Assembly: GCA_030685235.1 (NCBI GenBank)
Contig: MU839234.1
Coordinates: 1 to 64,000 of the forward strand
Direction of reading: 5' to 3'
Length of the DNA stretch: 64,000 nucleotides
From: Copromyces sp. CBS 386.78
Lineage: Eukaryota > Ascomycota > Sordariomycetes > Sordariales > Sordariaceae
The stretch's first letter is position 1, and each line of letters starts with the position of its first letter. The notes under the pieces are model-generated. The model was not told where the DNA came from, ran no database searches, and saw only the letters and a program-made list of their open reading frames with translations. A program made the translations under genes and the position numbers. Positions 10,558-20,509 of this stretch are shown here, piece by piece.

Positions 10558-12551
10558 ATGCTCAACATGTCCAACATTATGAGCAACCGCAACAGCACCC
10601 CCGAGGCTAGCAATGTCTCTTCGCTGAGGCCCCCCTCTTCTCGCGCCATTGGCTCCAACCACGGCCTTCGCGCCTCTGCCGATGTGGCCGCTCTTACCGG
10701 CGCCCAGGCCGCCGCAAGCCGTATTCGCCCGTCGTCCGACTTTTACGGCCAGCCGCAGTCCGGCCAGGTGCAGGGCGGTGCGGAGATGGACCCCCAAGAC
10801 AAGCTGGCGCAGCAGTGGATTGCCGACATTGACCAATATGAGACCACTCTCGAGGAGATGGCTGCAGCTACGCTCGATCAGGACTTCAAGGATGAACTCA
10901 GCGCTATTGAACAGTGGTTCCGCGTCCTGAGCGAAGCTGAGCGCACAGCCGCCCTTTATGCTCTGCTTCAGCAGACTACCCAGGTCCAGATCCGTTTCTT
11001 CATCCAGGTCCTCCAGCAGATGGGCAAGAACCACCCCATGTCGGGAGTTCTGTCCCCTGCTAACTTTGACAAGGGTTCGTACTACTGCCCCATCGCTTTG
11101 CTGTTGAAATGCCATGCTGACATTAACTCTTGCATTTCTATAGATCCCATGTCGAGCCGCTTGAGCGATGCTATGGGCAAGCTGGAAGTCGGGTCGGCCC
11201 GTAACTCGCTTGCCCGGCCCAGTGGCGGCGCCAACAAGAGACACTCGGGTCTGGATCAGACCACGATCAACACCATGTTCCCGGATGCTGTTGCGGCCAT
11301 TGCTACGGAGAAGGCCAAATTCACTCAGCAGACAGGCAACCCTCCGCCTTCGAACCGTAACAGCCTGGTTGACAACCGCAACTCCCTCGCTGCCCCCACG
11401 GTTTCCGGCCCCAAGGATGACACCAATGGACAAAACGCGGCCTCCCCGTGGGGTCCTAGCGACGCTTCTCGGCCCAAGTCATCCACCGGCCAGACTCCGA
11501 TGGGCCAGTTTGTGCAACCCCCGCCGTCGGCCGGTGGTTTGCGTTCCCCTCGCCCTCCGCAGCTGAGCAGTAACTCCAACATTCAGAGCACGACCCTTAC
11601 TGCGGCTGAGCCGCAGCTGACCGAGCTCCCGCTACTATCCCCTTACACTTCAAGTGGTAACTGGGCCTCGATGGTCAACACACCCATGGTTCCAACTTTC
11701 GGCCAAACGCAAGGAAACAATGCCGATATGGTAGCCAACGCGACAGCCATGAAGCTGGCCGCACTCTCGACGGTAAACAACCGCTTTGCTTTGGACGACG
11801 CGCGCCGCTATCGCCGTGCTCGTTCCAACGACGGAGCACCTGGCCAGAATCACGGTCAGATGCCCCTCTCGCCTGGACCACAGGGAATTCCGAGCACCAA
11901 TGTGGTCATGATCAACGAACACGGGCAAGTCTTGAGTCACGACCATGTTTTGGCGCTTCAGCAGCAACAGCAGCACGGTCTGCAACAGGGTCTTGGCGGC
12001 TTCGGTGGTCATCGTTCACGCCCCACCTCACCCGGTATTGCGGTGCCCAACTACGGCCCCGCGCTGCAGTTTACCTCGCCGCAGAACAATGGCTTCCTTA
12101 GTGCGTATGATAGTGGTGCACCCGGCTTGATCAACAATGGACTGGTTCCAATGATGGGTCAATTCAACCTGGGCGGTCACCACGCAGAGGGCTATCTTTC
12201 GGATCATTCTGAGATCAACCGTGGCCGCTCTCCGCGTGGTCGGAGAGGCAGCTCGAAGCCGCCTGAGGATCCCACCGACCCTACTCTCCTGCAGGATATT
12301 CCTAGCTGGCTGCGGAGCCTGCGTCTGCACAAGTACACAGACAACTTGAAGGACATGAAGTGGACGGATCTGATTGAGCTAGACGACAAGCAGCTGGAGG
12401 AGCGTGGTGTCAATGCTTTGGGCGCTAGACGCAAGATGCTCAAGGTCTTTGAACAAGTCAAGGGTGAGTCTTGCAATTCCGTATGTAGCCAAGTGGATCG
12501 AAAGCTAACAAACAACCTACTGCAGAGGCCAAAAACGAGGGCAAGATCTAG
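10558..12551 (+). CDS. vts1: Vts1/Smaug-type SAM-domain RNA-binding protein (620 aa)
   Basis: Three exons: 10558-11074, 11144-12463 and 12526-12551. Intron 1 has an unusual GTTCGT donor but good CTGAC and TATAG signals; its removal gives [17 protein letters not shown]. Intron 2 (GTGAGT...GCTAAC...TGCAG) restores the ending [10 protein letters not shown]. The conserved N-terminal block ([16 protein letters not shown] to [10 protein letters not shown], about 80-165) matches the family's helical region. A long Ser/Pro/Asn-rich disordered stretch follows, with a short Gln run ([12 protein letters not shown]). The SAM domain is at the C-terminus (about 550-612, [20 protein letters not shown] ... 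GARRKMLK). Known family role: it binds stem-loop Smaug recognition elements in mRNAs and recruits the CCR4-NOT deadenylase in the cytoplasm. The identification rests on overall architecture. Confidence 0.88.
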
Positions 12552-13460
12552 CATTGACATGTGTTGCGATTGAGATCCAGGATAGGCACTCACGAACTTG
12601 GGATTGGCGCCCACTGGACTCGCCAACAACAAGGCATTCTAACCAAGGCCTGTCAACGATTACGTAGGGCAGAAGTGTTGGAGTTTGTGGCGATCTTGTT
12701 CGGAGATACAGGATGGTGTAGCCGGTATAAGCTACCCTAACTGGCAAACCGTTTTCTTTTCTTTTTCTTTTTCTTTTTCGTTCGTTCTGATTTAATGTCG
12801 ACAATGCAATAGTGTTGCAACCTATATATGGGGACAAGAGGCAGATGTTTTTGGAGTAGAGCCGAATTGGTGGGCAGCAATGATTCCCACTCATTTCACA
12901 TGTCTAGGCAACCGTGAAAACACATTGGAGGAGGATCATGAACAAGCAGGTGAAGATCATTCAATACGCGAAGGTATATCAAAGATTAGCGATGAAGTCG
13001 ATGCGATATGGAGTTTGCGGTGGTGGAAAGGCCAGATCTAAGGCCTGGAATACATGGAGGAAATAAGAGTTGTAGTTGGTGAGGTGATATTTGTGGGTAT
13101 TGGTTGTCAGTGTAGGGAAGCTAGCGAAGATAATCCAGTTTTTTATAAACACTCATGCCTCGTCTAAGGTCAAATGGCAATTTTTAGATCTCAAGATGAC
13201 TTCCGTGTCTTCATCGGATGATAGAGTGATAGAGTGAGAGAGTGAATGGTGGAGGTTGCCAGAAGGTCCATTTTAACTGGGTCCTTCCGAAGTGGCCCGG
13301 TTCTGATTGGCCAAGAGTTCAATTTTGGACTTGTCAATCCGTCTTTCACGACTCGGTCATCTTCACATGTACAACAACCTCATCAACCTCCAAATATCAA
13401 TCTCAATCTGGTACGTTGTTTTGTCGCAAACTCTTTCCTAGACCAGAACGCAAGTCGTTA
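12552..13460. other. 3' flank of the vts1-like gene up to the transposon
   Basis: Contains the vts1-like 3' UTR with a pyrimidine repeat (CTTTTT/TTCTTT units, about 12751-12782). At 13218-13244 there are short GATAGAGT/GAGAGAGT repeats. No gene is seen. The target-site TA at 13459-13460 ends this stretch. Confidence 0.5.
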
Positions 13461-13550
13461 CTCGGGGGTTGCGGTGTGGCGGGCCGTTTTTTACCCCCTC
13501 TCCATAAGAGAGGGGGTGGAATAAATGTGGGCCGGTAAAATAATCTGGGA
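13461..13550 (+). repeat. Left terminal inverted repeat of the pogo-like element
   Basis: Starts CTCGGGGGTTGCGG. It contains a perfect hairpin at 13493-13517 (arms ACCCCCTCTC and GAGAGGGGGT, 5-nt loop CATAA). The only difference from the right end is G at 13529 against A in the reverse complement of 16559. Confidence 0.92.
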
Positions 13551-13764
13551 TAGTGCCGATCTAGCTAATGCAGATTTCGCTATTAACGCCCTGCAAAACC
13601 GCTTATTTGCATCGTAATTTCGGATAACCACTTTGCCGCATTTCGTATTGCAATATTATAAAAACTCGCTGTCTTTAAAGCTATAATTTAGAAATATCAG
13701 TAAAGATATTTATAAATTAATAGAGTTTAGTCGTTAACGTACCGTAATACTAATACTTAATAAA

Positions 13765-15900
13765 TTACCCGACCCCGCTAGCCTCTCTAGTGCCTATACC
13801 TATTTAGCCTTATAGAAACGGCGAAACCCCTCCTCTATTAAAGAGATTACGAAGCGTACTAAGCAATCTCGAACCTCTATCGTTCGCTATATAAAATCGT
13901 TGCGTAATAAGGTTAGACCTATTAGTTCAATTCGTTTATAGGGCCGCCCGCGTATATTAACGAACGAAGAGGAGGATACCTTCGTTATATATACTATATT
14001 CTATTTTAGGGGACGGTTCCCAGTATTTCGAAAAATAGTAATAAATATAGTAAATTCGTTAAGGGGGTTGCGCGGGGCACTTACTACGTATAATAGTCGT
14101 TAGTTAATACGGTTCTTTAAAGATTATTCTAAATTCAAAAATTTAATATATTAAATTATAAATATTAAACGGCGGTTCTAGGAGTTTAATAATAAGTCCG
14201 TCGACGATTAGTTTAACTAGTATAAAGACGAAGCCGCAGCGATCTTAGAGCGCGACTATTAGAACGTTAACGAAATAGGTATAAGGATCGGTTATATTAT
14301 TAGCGGTCGTATACGAATTATTATTTTAAGAGAATTAGTAAATAAGAAGGTAATTAAGGGAGATCGTATATAAATAATATTAATTGAACTAGGTAGTTAA
14401 CGGTTTTAATAACTATAAATTAACAATATTACTAATAGGGAGTTTTACACCTTTATAATATATATAAATACAACCGGTCAACGTATACTAGTATACCTAA
14501 TCTTTAAAATTAATTTAATAGAAGAGTTTCTAGCTAACGATTTCGAAGATAATATACGATTTACTAAATCTACAACCGGGTTCTCGAATACTAAACTTAC
14601 GTTAAATTGGCTCAAATATTTTAACCGTTATTCTTTCAAATTATTTAAAACTTTTAAAAAATAGAAATATAGTTTTATAGAATAATAAAGTTATAACGAG
14701 TATAATATAAATCTAGACGGTAGGAAATTTAACGATTATTGTAAAGGAGTAGGAAAGAGGAGGGTTTTCAATAGTAATCCTATATATTAATTATTCATCA
14801 TTAATAACTTTAGTAGCTATTATAATATCGTTATTAAATAATATATTAATGCCTTCGATATTAAACTTATAGCTCTACCTCCTTATTCCACCTATCTTAT
14901 ATAGCTATTCGATATTAGGGTTTTCGGCTCGCTTAAAGTATATTATTAAAAAGTTTTATACAAATACGTTTAATATAATAAATATACCTTTATCTATTCG
15001 ACCTTCGTAAAAGAGTTAAAACGTATCCTTAACGTTAATATGATAGTTTATAATATTATAATTAGATTTATAAATATAGGGCTCTAACTAATTAATAGAT
15101 TTCAAATAATAAATTAAATTAGAATAAAGTAACCGAAGGAGATTATATTAGTATTACTATCTTTAATACTTAAATCCGACCGTTTCGAAAGATTTATTTA
15201 AGCGGCTAATAAGATTAAGGAACGATATTCCTATATTTTTAACTCCTTTATACAATGTAACTTCGTTTATTTCTATATATTAACTTACGAACTCCTTCTT
15301 ATAAATACTTATATTTAACAGTACAATAATAAGGACTGTAAAAGGGAAGCCAATTATAATAAGAGGATAAGGAGGAGGGTATATAAAATACTATAAGAGG
15401 GGGAGAGTCGTAATTTTTCGAAGGCTAAACTTAGCAGTAAAATTCTCGAGAAGTAAAAGAAGGAGTAGGAGGAGGAGTAAAGGAAATACGTACGTATAAT
15501 AAGATCCTTTAATATTAAAACTTAGAAAGAAATTTACGAACGGTAGTAGAAGGATCCTAATAGTAAGGGGAAGGTGTATTAGAAAAATTATTAGGCCTAG
15601 TATAAGAAGAATAATGAGATAGAATTTATCCTTATTAATAATAAAAATATATATAACGTTAATAATATTAACGAAAATTAATTATTCTTCGTTAATATAT
15701 AGGGTAAAGATTTATTTATTTGGATAATAGAGTACTTAGTATTATTACCCCGCCTTTTAATAGATTACTCTTATTTATACTTTAACAACGAATTTATTGA
15801 CATTACTCTAGGTAATACTCTTCCTCGCCTTTAGTATTTCTAACTCCCTCCCTTCCCTCCTCTAGTCCTTTAAGAATTAGCCTTATAAGTATTCGCCTCT
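13765..15900 (+). pseudogene. RIP-inactivated pogo/Fot1 DDE transposase relic
   Basis: Reading the frame that includes 13765, 14263 and 14905 gives an N-terminal helix-turn-helix-like stretch (about 13810-13950). The first catalytic block, normally N-[VM]-D-E-x-G-[FI]-x-x-G, now reads N-V-N-E-I-G-I-R-I-G at about 14263-14292, the Asp codon having become Asn by G-to-A. A block resembling TGFSNTKLTLNWLKYF follows near 14580-14625. The second-Asp region is N-N-F-S-S-Y-Y near 14802-14822, and a third block L-F-D-I-R-V-F-G-S-L is at about 14905-14934, which in Fot1/pogo proteins is PLDVGVF. Many in-frame TAG/TAA codons make it non-functional. A Lys/Glu-rich C-terminal region runs to about 15560. 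Confidence 0.82.
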
Positions 15901-16537
15901 TTCGATATATAGGATTTCAATAAGATTTTCATTAACGACGATAACGAATTTAGGAATATTTACCTAAAGTTTAATAGTAATAGTAATGAAGATATAACCC
16001 TCTTGCTGGGAGAAATACGTATTATTAATACAAATAAAGAGAAGGATAAGGGTAAAGCTCCTATACGTATACTTAGCACTCCCCTACCCTAGAAATATTT
16101 TTATGTACCGCCGATACCAAATATTATATTATTAGTTAGAATAAGAGGTCTATCCTCCTCAACACCAGCGATGAGTTTATTATTCTTACGAGAGCGCCGT
16201 TTTGAAAATACTACATAGGCAAAGTATATAAGGCCATTGCTAGAGAAAGAAGTCCGGCCGGTTATAAAGGATTTACACGGTAATAGAGCGGGAGGAAGCT
16301 CGTCGAAATAGGGGGTAGATGGCGGTAATGTATGGGACCTTCCAAATGTACTTTTTACACCACCAGATCAATCTATATAATGATAAAAAATATCAGATCT
16401 CTTGTTTACCATATATACTTCCTATTTAGGTAGTTTTCGTAACCTCATAGCATCTTAACGTTGATAAAATAGCGATGTGCATATAGGTGTTTAATATAGG
16501 GATAGGTCACATTGCTAGCAAATTTCTATGTGTACTG

Positions 16538-16627
16538 TCCCAGATTATTTTACCGGCCTACATTTATTCCACCCCCTCTCTTATGGAGAGGGGGTAAAAA
16601 ACGGCCCGCCACACCGCAACCCCCGAG
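16538..16627 (-). repeat. Right terminal inverted repeat of the pogo-like element
   Basis: Reverse complement of 13461-13550 with one transition. The internal hairpin lies at 16571-16595. The outer end CCCCCGAG abuts the TA target duplication at 16628-16629. Confidence 0.92.
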
Positions 16628-17128
16628 TAACTCTTGCAGGTTGAATTTTCAGCGATTTTCCGGGAAAAGCTTGCACACCCGCATCCTGCAGCACAGGCCT
16701 TTAGGTTGTCGGACCTCTTGCAAAAACGGAGCTTCAAAGACCCGCCAAGATTTTATATCTTTCACTCAACCTCGTTCGCAAAGCATCGAACACTTCTATC
16801 AACGATATCCGCGATTAATGGTATAGTCACCAATGGGGCTCGTCAACTCGGTCAATCGTGGGAACTGATGAATCGACCTGGGTGCAACGGTCTGGTAATT
16901 GGCAAATTGGAAGACGTTCGGGGTGAACCAGAACTGAGGCGTGAGGCGATTCTCACCTTCGACCCTACGGACCGAAATAATCACTTGCCACGAAAACACG
17001 GGGTCGAACGGTGCTTTGCTCACTCGCCGGGCGAGCGCCCATCTTGCCACCCTCCTGGGGAATCTAGCATCCCAAGAATCGAAGATAAAATTCAACGGAT
17101 CACGTCAGGCAGGTGCCTATAGCTCAAG
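16628..17128. other. Residual promoter/leader of the TFIIIC gene
   Basis: About 500 bp between the transposon end and the start codon at 17129. It presumably contains the core promoter and 5' UTR. I see no TATA box. Confidence 0.45.
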
Positions 17129-20100
17129 ATGGACGACAGGATGGATATCGACGACCACTCGCCAGTTCAGGATGCTGGCGAAGGGCGGACCGGCGTTTAT
17201 AGTGCCGCCTATTTCTACAACCAGTACGACGACGACATACCACTGGATCCCGAGCTCATGGCCGGAGATGATGGTCAGATGGACGACCTCGACGGCTACG
17301 ATCTCGACGACCAAGAGATGCAGGACGGCTTTGTCGAACCCGAAGAGGAATTCTTAGACTCCGACACCGAAGAGATCCGAGCCGAAATCCACAAGTTCGA
17401 AACCGTCCGCGACGCATGGCTCGCAGAACACCGAGCCGACCTTCCCTCAGTCGCTTACTCAACCCTCCCTGGCGTTTCGAAGTCGCTGTCAAAACAGATC
17501 AATAACACCCTCAATGATGGTACCACCACAACTGCCGCCCCATTGGCACCAGCACCCAAAACCTCCCGACCACGTCGAAAACTCGGCCCCCGCAAGCCCC
17601 CGCCCCCTCCTCCGGAAATCCAGTTCCGCATCGGAATAGCCCGCAAAGCTTTCGACCGCCGCGAGTACCAAGAAGCGATCAACATGGTTAAAGAAATCAT
17701 CCGACAGCGGCCCGCCACGCCTCAAGCCTGGAACCTCCTCTCCCTGATCCACGAAGAGCTCGGCAACCGCGAAGCAGCAACCATGTGCCTGATTTCGGGC
17801 GCCTGGCTGATCCCCAAGGATGCGCGCCACTGGATGAACGTGGCACTCTACTGCCTGTACGGGGTCGACATGATGGACGACACGGACCCGCGCCGCAAGC
17901 TGGCGCTGGAGAGAGCGGTCATGTGCTACTCGCAGGCGTTGCAGGCGGATAAGCAGAACGTGGAAGCGCGAACGGGCAAGGCGGACGCGCTGATGCAGCT
18001 GGGCCAGAGTCACCTCGCACTGGCGCAGTATTTGCGGGCGCTGAAGGTGCAGCCGTTAAACATCCGGACTGTGAGAAACATGGCCGAGGCGGCGCTGGAT
18101 GGGAGGGATCCGAGGAAGAACGCGGAGGCGGCCAAGGTGGCGTATAGGCATATCATTGAGTATCTGTGGAGTCAGGGGGATGAGGTCTACGAGGCCATGG
18201 AGGGCGGGTTTGAATGGAGTGATTTGAGAATTTATCTCGAGTTCTTTACCATTCTGGAGCAGTGGGAGCAGGGCGCGGCGGAGCTGAGGAGGGTGGCGAG
18301 GTGGAAGTTGGGACGCAGGGCGGAGGAGTTCTGGGATCGCTGGCCCGGCGAGGATAGGGAGTGGGATGAGGATGAGGAGAGGAGGGTGTTGTGCGAGGAT
18401 TATGAACCCGGAAGGTTCTCGCCGATGCAGTACGGTCGGGCGCTGCCGGTGGATCTGAGGGCTAGGTTGTACGTGTTCAGGATGAAGATGGGGGATGTGT
18501 ACGAGGCAGAGAGGCATCTGACTTCCTTGGATCCGACGGCGGAAACGGCGGTTGACGACTTTTACGACTTCCCCGATTGTTTGAAGGATATTGGCAATGC
18601 CCTGCTGGATAACGAGTCCCCGGCGAAGGCGTTGGAGTACTTCGAATTGTACGAAAAGATCGCCGATCAGGCTGGCGATATCTCGATGGATGCCGATATT
18701 CTCGTCAGTTTCGGTCGGTGTCACATGGCTTTGGGCAACAAGTCGGCCGCCGAAGAACGCTTCATTGCCGCGATCGAAGATGACGACGATAACATTGAGG
18801 CGCGCGTGTGCCTCGCCAACATGTACGAGCACGTGGCGGATCCGGAAGGTCGCGAAGAAGCTTTCCTTTTGGTCAGAGATGCTATGAACCTCGAGGCCAA
18901 CCAGTACACCCTTGACCAGGAAGGGAATCTGGTCCCCAAGAGAAAGCGTCGCAGACAAACCGGTCCCCGTAAGCCGCGCAAGCCGAGAGATCCCAACAAG
19001 CCCAGAGACCCCAACAACCCGAAGAAGTATGTCCCGCGCCGTCTCATCAACGCGGAGAAGCGCAAACAGGTGGATCTTGAACGCACGAAGGAGGCGACCA
19101 AGAACTACGAAGTTGTGCAGGAGCTGCAAGACCGGGCGTTCCACAGCGACGACCCTGAAGCCATTCAGAACTGGACACGCGCCGCCCGGGACCTCATCGA
19201 AGATTTCCGTTCCTACAAGGAATTCTACCCCTGGGACAAGTACGTCAAGTATCTGGGCCTTGGTGGTACCGGTGGTGGTGGTGCTGCCGTCCCGTCCAGA
19301 AATCTGAAGCTGGCCGCCATGGCCGAACGTCTCCGTCAGGGACTCAATCCCGAGAACGGCGACGGCACCGAGAACATGCCGGCCGCGTCCAAGGCCCGCG
19401 TCCTTACCAAGTTCCCGTATTCTGCTCATCGCGGCATCCCCTTCTCCGCCTGGCTCGACATCTTCCTTTCCCTCGCATTTGCCCTGGTTAGACAAAACCA
19501 ACATCGCGAGGCTTACGTCGTCTGCCATGCCGCCCGCGACTCCATAGTCTGGACTGACACGGAGTCAACATACCTCATCCACGTCGCCTGGGCCTCTTGC
19601 GCCGTGTACGCCGGCGACGAGGAAACCTGCGTGGCCATCGCCCGCTACTTTATGCGCGACTACCTGCCCGGTACCGATTCGTATCGCATGTTCGCCGCCA
19701 TGTGTCGCACCTGCCAAACGCCCGTGAGCTGGTACACCTCGGGCCCTGCGCAAAAGTTCATTTTAAGGCAGATCAAGACGATGGATGCGCTTGTTATGCG
19801 GCAGAACGGCGACGGATTCCCGCCGCCGGCATCACAACAACAATCACCTTCCAAGTCGCAACGCTCGCCTATCAAACCTCAATCCCGCGACCTCATCGCC
19901 CCGTCCGCTTCCCAGCAATCCAACATTGACAACAACAACGACACCACCCTTAACAAACCCCAATACCCACCCCCAGGCGATATAACCCTCGACGTAGCCC
20001 TCCTCACAATCTACGGTCACATCCTCTTCACTACCACTTCCTACTCCTACGCCTTGTCCTACTTCGCGCGCGCAGCCTCCCTGGACCCGGATAATCCCCT

Positions 20101-20509
20101 GATCAACCTCTCCATCGGCCTCGCCTACGTGCACTACGCCCTGAAAAGACAAGCCACCAACCGCCAGTACCTGCTCACGCAAGGGTTCGCTTTCCTGTTC
20201 AGGTACTACCGCAATCGAACCGAGGAGGATCCGACGGCTACGGTGGGACAGAAGATGGAGGCCCATTTTAATATGGGGAGGGCGTATAGTCTGATAGGCC
20301 TTGGGAATCTTGCGGGTGGGTTTTATAGGAGGGTGTTGGAGGAGGCGGAGAGGGTTAAGAGTAAAAGTGAGGTGGATGAAGGGAAGAGGAGTAAGTGGGA
20401 GGAGACGCTGGTGGTGGAGGCGGCGTATAATGTGCGGTGTATGTGCTTTTTGTTGGGGGATGTGAAGGGGGCGAAGGCCGTGGCGGAGCGTTGGTTGGTT
20501 TTGGAGTGA
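17129..20509 (+). CDS. tfc4: Transcription factor TFIIIC TPR subunit, Tfc4/Sfc4 (tau131/TFIIIC102) family (1126 aa)
   Basis: Single exon from ATG at 17129 (CTCAAGATGG context). The N-terminus is acidic (residues ~30-90). Then comes a Pro/Arg-rich hinge (RRKLGPRKPPPPPPEI) and a first TPR array (about 165-350), including IARKAFDRREYQEAINMVKE and AWNLLSLIHEELGNREAA. More TPRs lie around 440-600. A basic linker with repeated RDPN/KPR units is at about 608-640, and a final TPR block is near 960-1126. Known role: within TFIIIC it bridges the B-box-bound complex and TFIIIB (Brf1/Bdp1) at tRNA and 5S genes in the nucleus. Length is close to the yeast protein (about 1,025 aa). A RIP-mutated transposon ends 500 bp upstream. 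Confidence 0.9.
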   Translation: MDDRMDIDDHSPVQDAGEGRTGVYSAAYFYNQYDDDIPLDPELMAGDDGQMDDLDGYDLDDQEMQDGFVEPEEEFLDSDTEEIRAEIHKFETVRDAWLAEHRADLPSVAYSTLPGVSKSLSKQINNTLNDGTTTTAAPLAPAPKTSRPRRKLGPRKPPPPPPEIQFRIGIARKAFDRREYQEAINMVKEIIRQRPATPQAWNLLSLIHEELGNREAATMCLISGAWLIPKDARHWMNVALYCLYGVDMMDDTDPRRKLALERAVMCYSQALQADKQNVEARTGKADALMQLGQSHLALAQYLRALKVQPLNIRTVRNMAEAALDGRDPRKNAEAAKVAYRHIIEYLWSQGDEVYEAMEGGFEWSDLRIYLEFFTILEQWEQGAAELRRVARWKLGRRAEEFWDRWPGEDREWDEDEERRVLCEDYEPGRFSPMQYGRALPVDLRARLYVFRMKMGDVYEAERHLTSLDPTAETAVDDFYDFPDCLKDIGNALLDNESPAKALEYFELYEKIADQAGDISMDADILVSFGRCHMALGNKSAAEERFIAAIEDDDDNIEARVCLANMYEHVADPEGREEAFLLVRDAMNLEANQYTLDQEGNLVPKRKRRRQTGPRKPRKPRDPNKPRDPNNPKKYVPRRLINAEKRKQVDLERTKEATKNYEVVQELQDRAFHSDDPEAIQNWTRAARDLIEDFRSYKEFYPWDKYVKYLGLGGTGGGGAAVPSRNLKLAAMAERLRQGLNPENGDGTENMPAASKARVLTKFPYSAHRGIPFSAWLDIFLSLAFALVRQNQHREAYVVCHAARDSIVWTDTESTYLIHVAWASCAVYAGDEETCVAIARYFMRDYLPGTDSYRMFAAMCRTCQTPVSWYTSGPAQKFILRQIKTMDALVMRQNGDGFPPPASQQQSPSKSQRSPIKPQSRDLIAPSASQQSNIDNNNDTTLNKPQYPPPGDITLDVALLTIYGHILFTTTSYSYALSYFARAASLDPDNPLINLSIGLAYVHYALKRQATNRQYLLTQGFAFLFRYYRNRTEEDPTATVGQKMEAHFNMGRAYSLIGLGNLAGGFYRRVLEEAERVKSKSEVDEGKRSKWEETLVVEAAYNVRCMCFLLGDVKGAKAVAERWLVLE

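Larger units (their letters stand above)
13461..16627 (+). mobile_element. RIP-mutated pogo/Fot1-like DNA transposon (3,167 bp)
   Basis: Bounded by 90-bp terminal inverted repeats (13461-13550 and 16538-16627) that differ at one position, and flanked by TA on both sides (13459-13460, 16628-16629), the target duplication of the Tc1-mariner/pogo superfamily. The interior is AT-rich with very few CA/TG dinucleotides in the core, as expected after RIP. A single plus-strand frame from about 13765 to 15900 shows transposase blocks interrupted by TAG/TAA codons at places where Gln and Trp are expected. I see no indel between the blocks checked. The element is dead; in Neurospora-type fungi such tracts are normally heterochromatic and DNA-methylated. 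Confidence 0.9.

Noticed and set aside
18056..19528. 490-codon minus-strand frame
   Set aside because: Lies wholly antisense to the TFIIIC subunit gene, whose TPR protein is clearly recognisable. Long antisense frames are common in GC-rich coding DNA.
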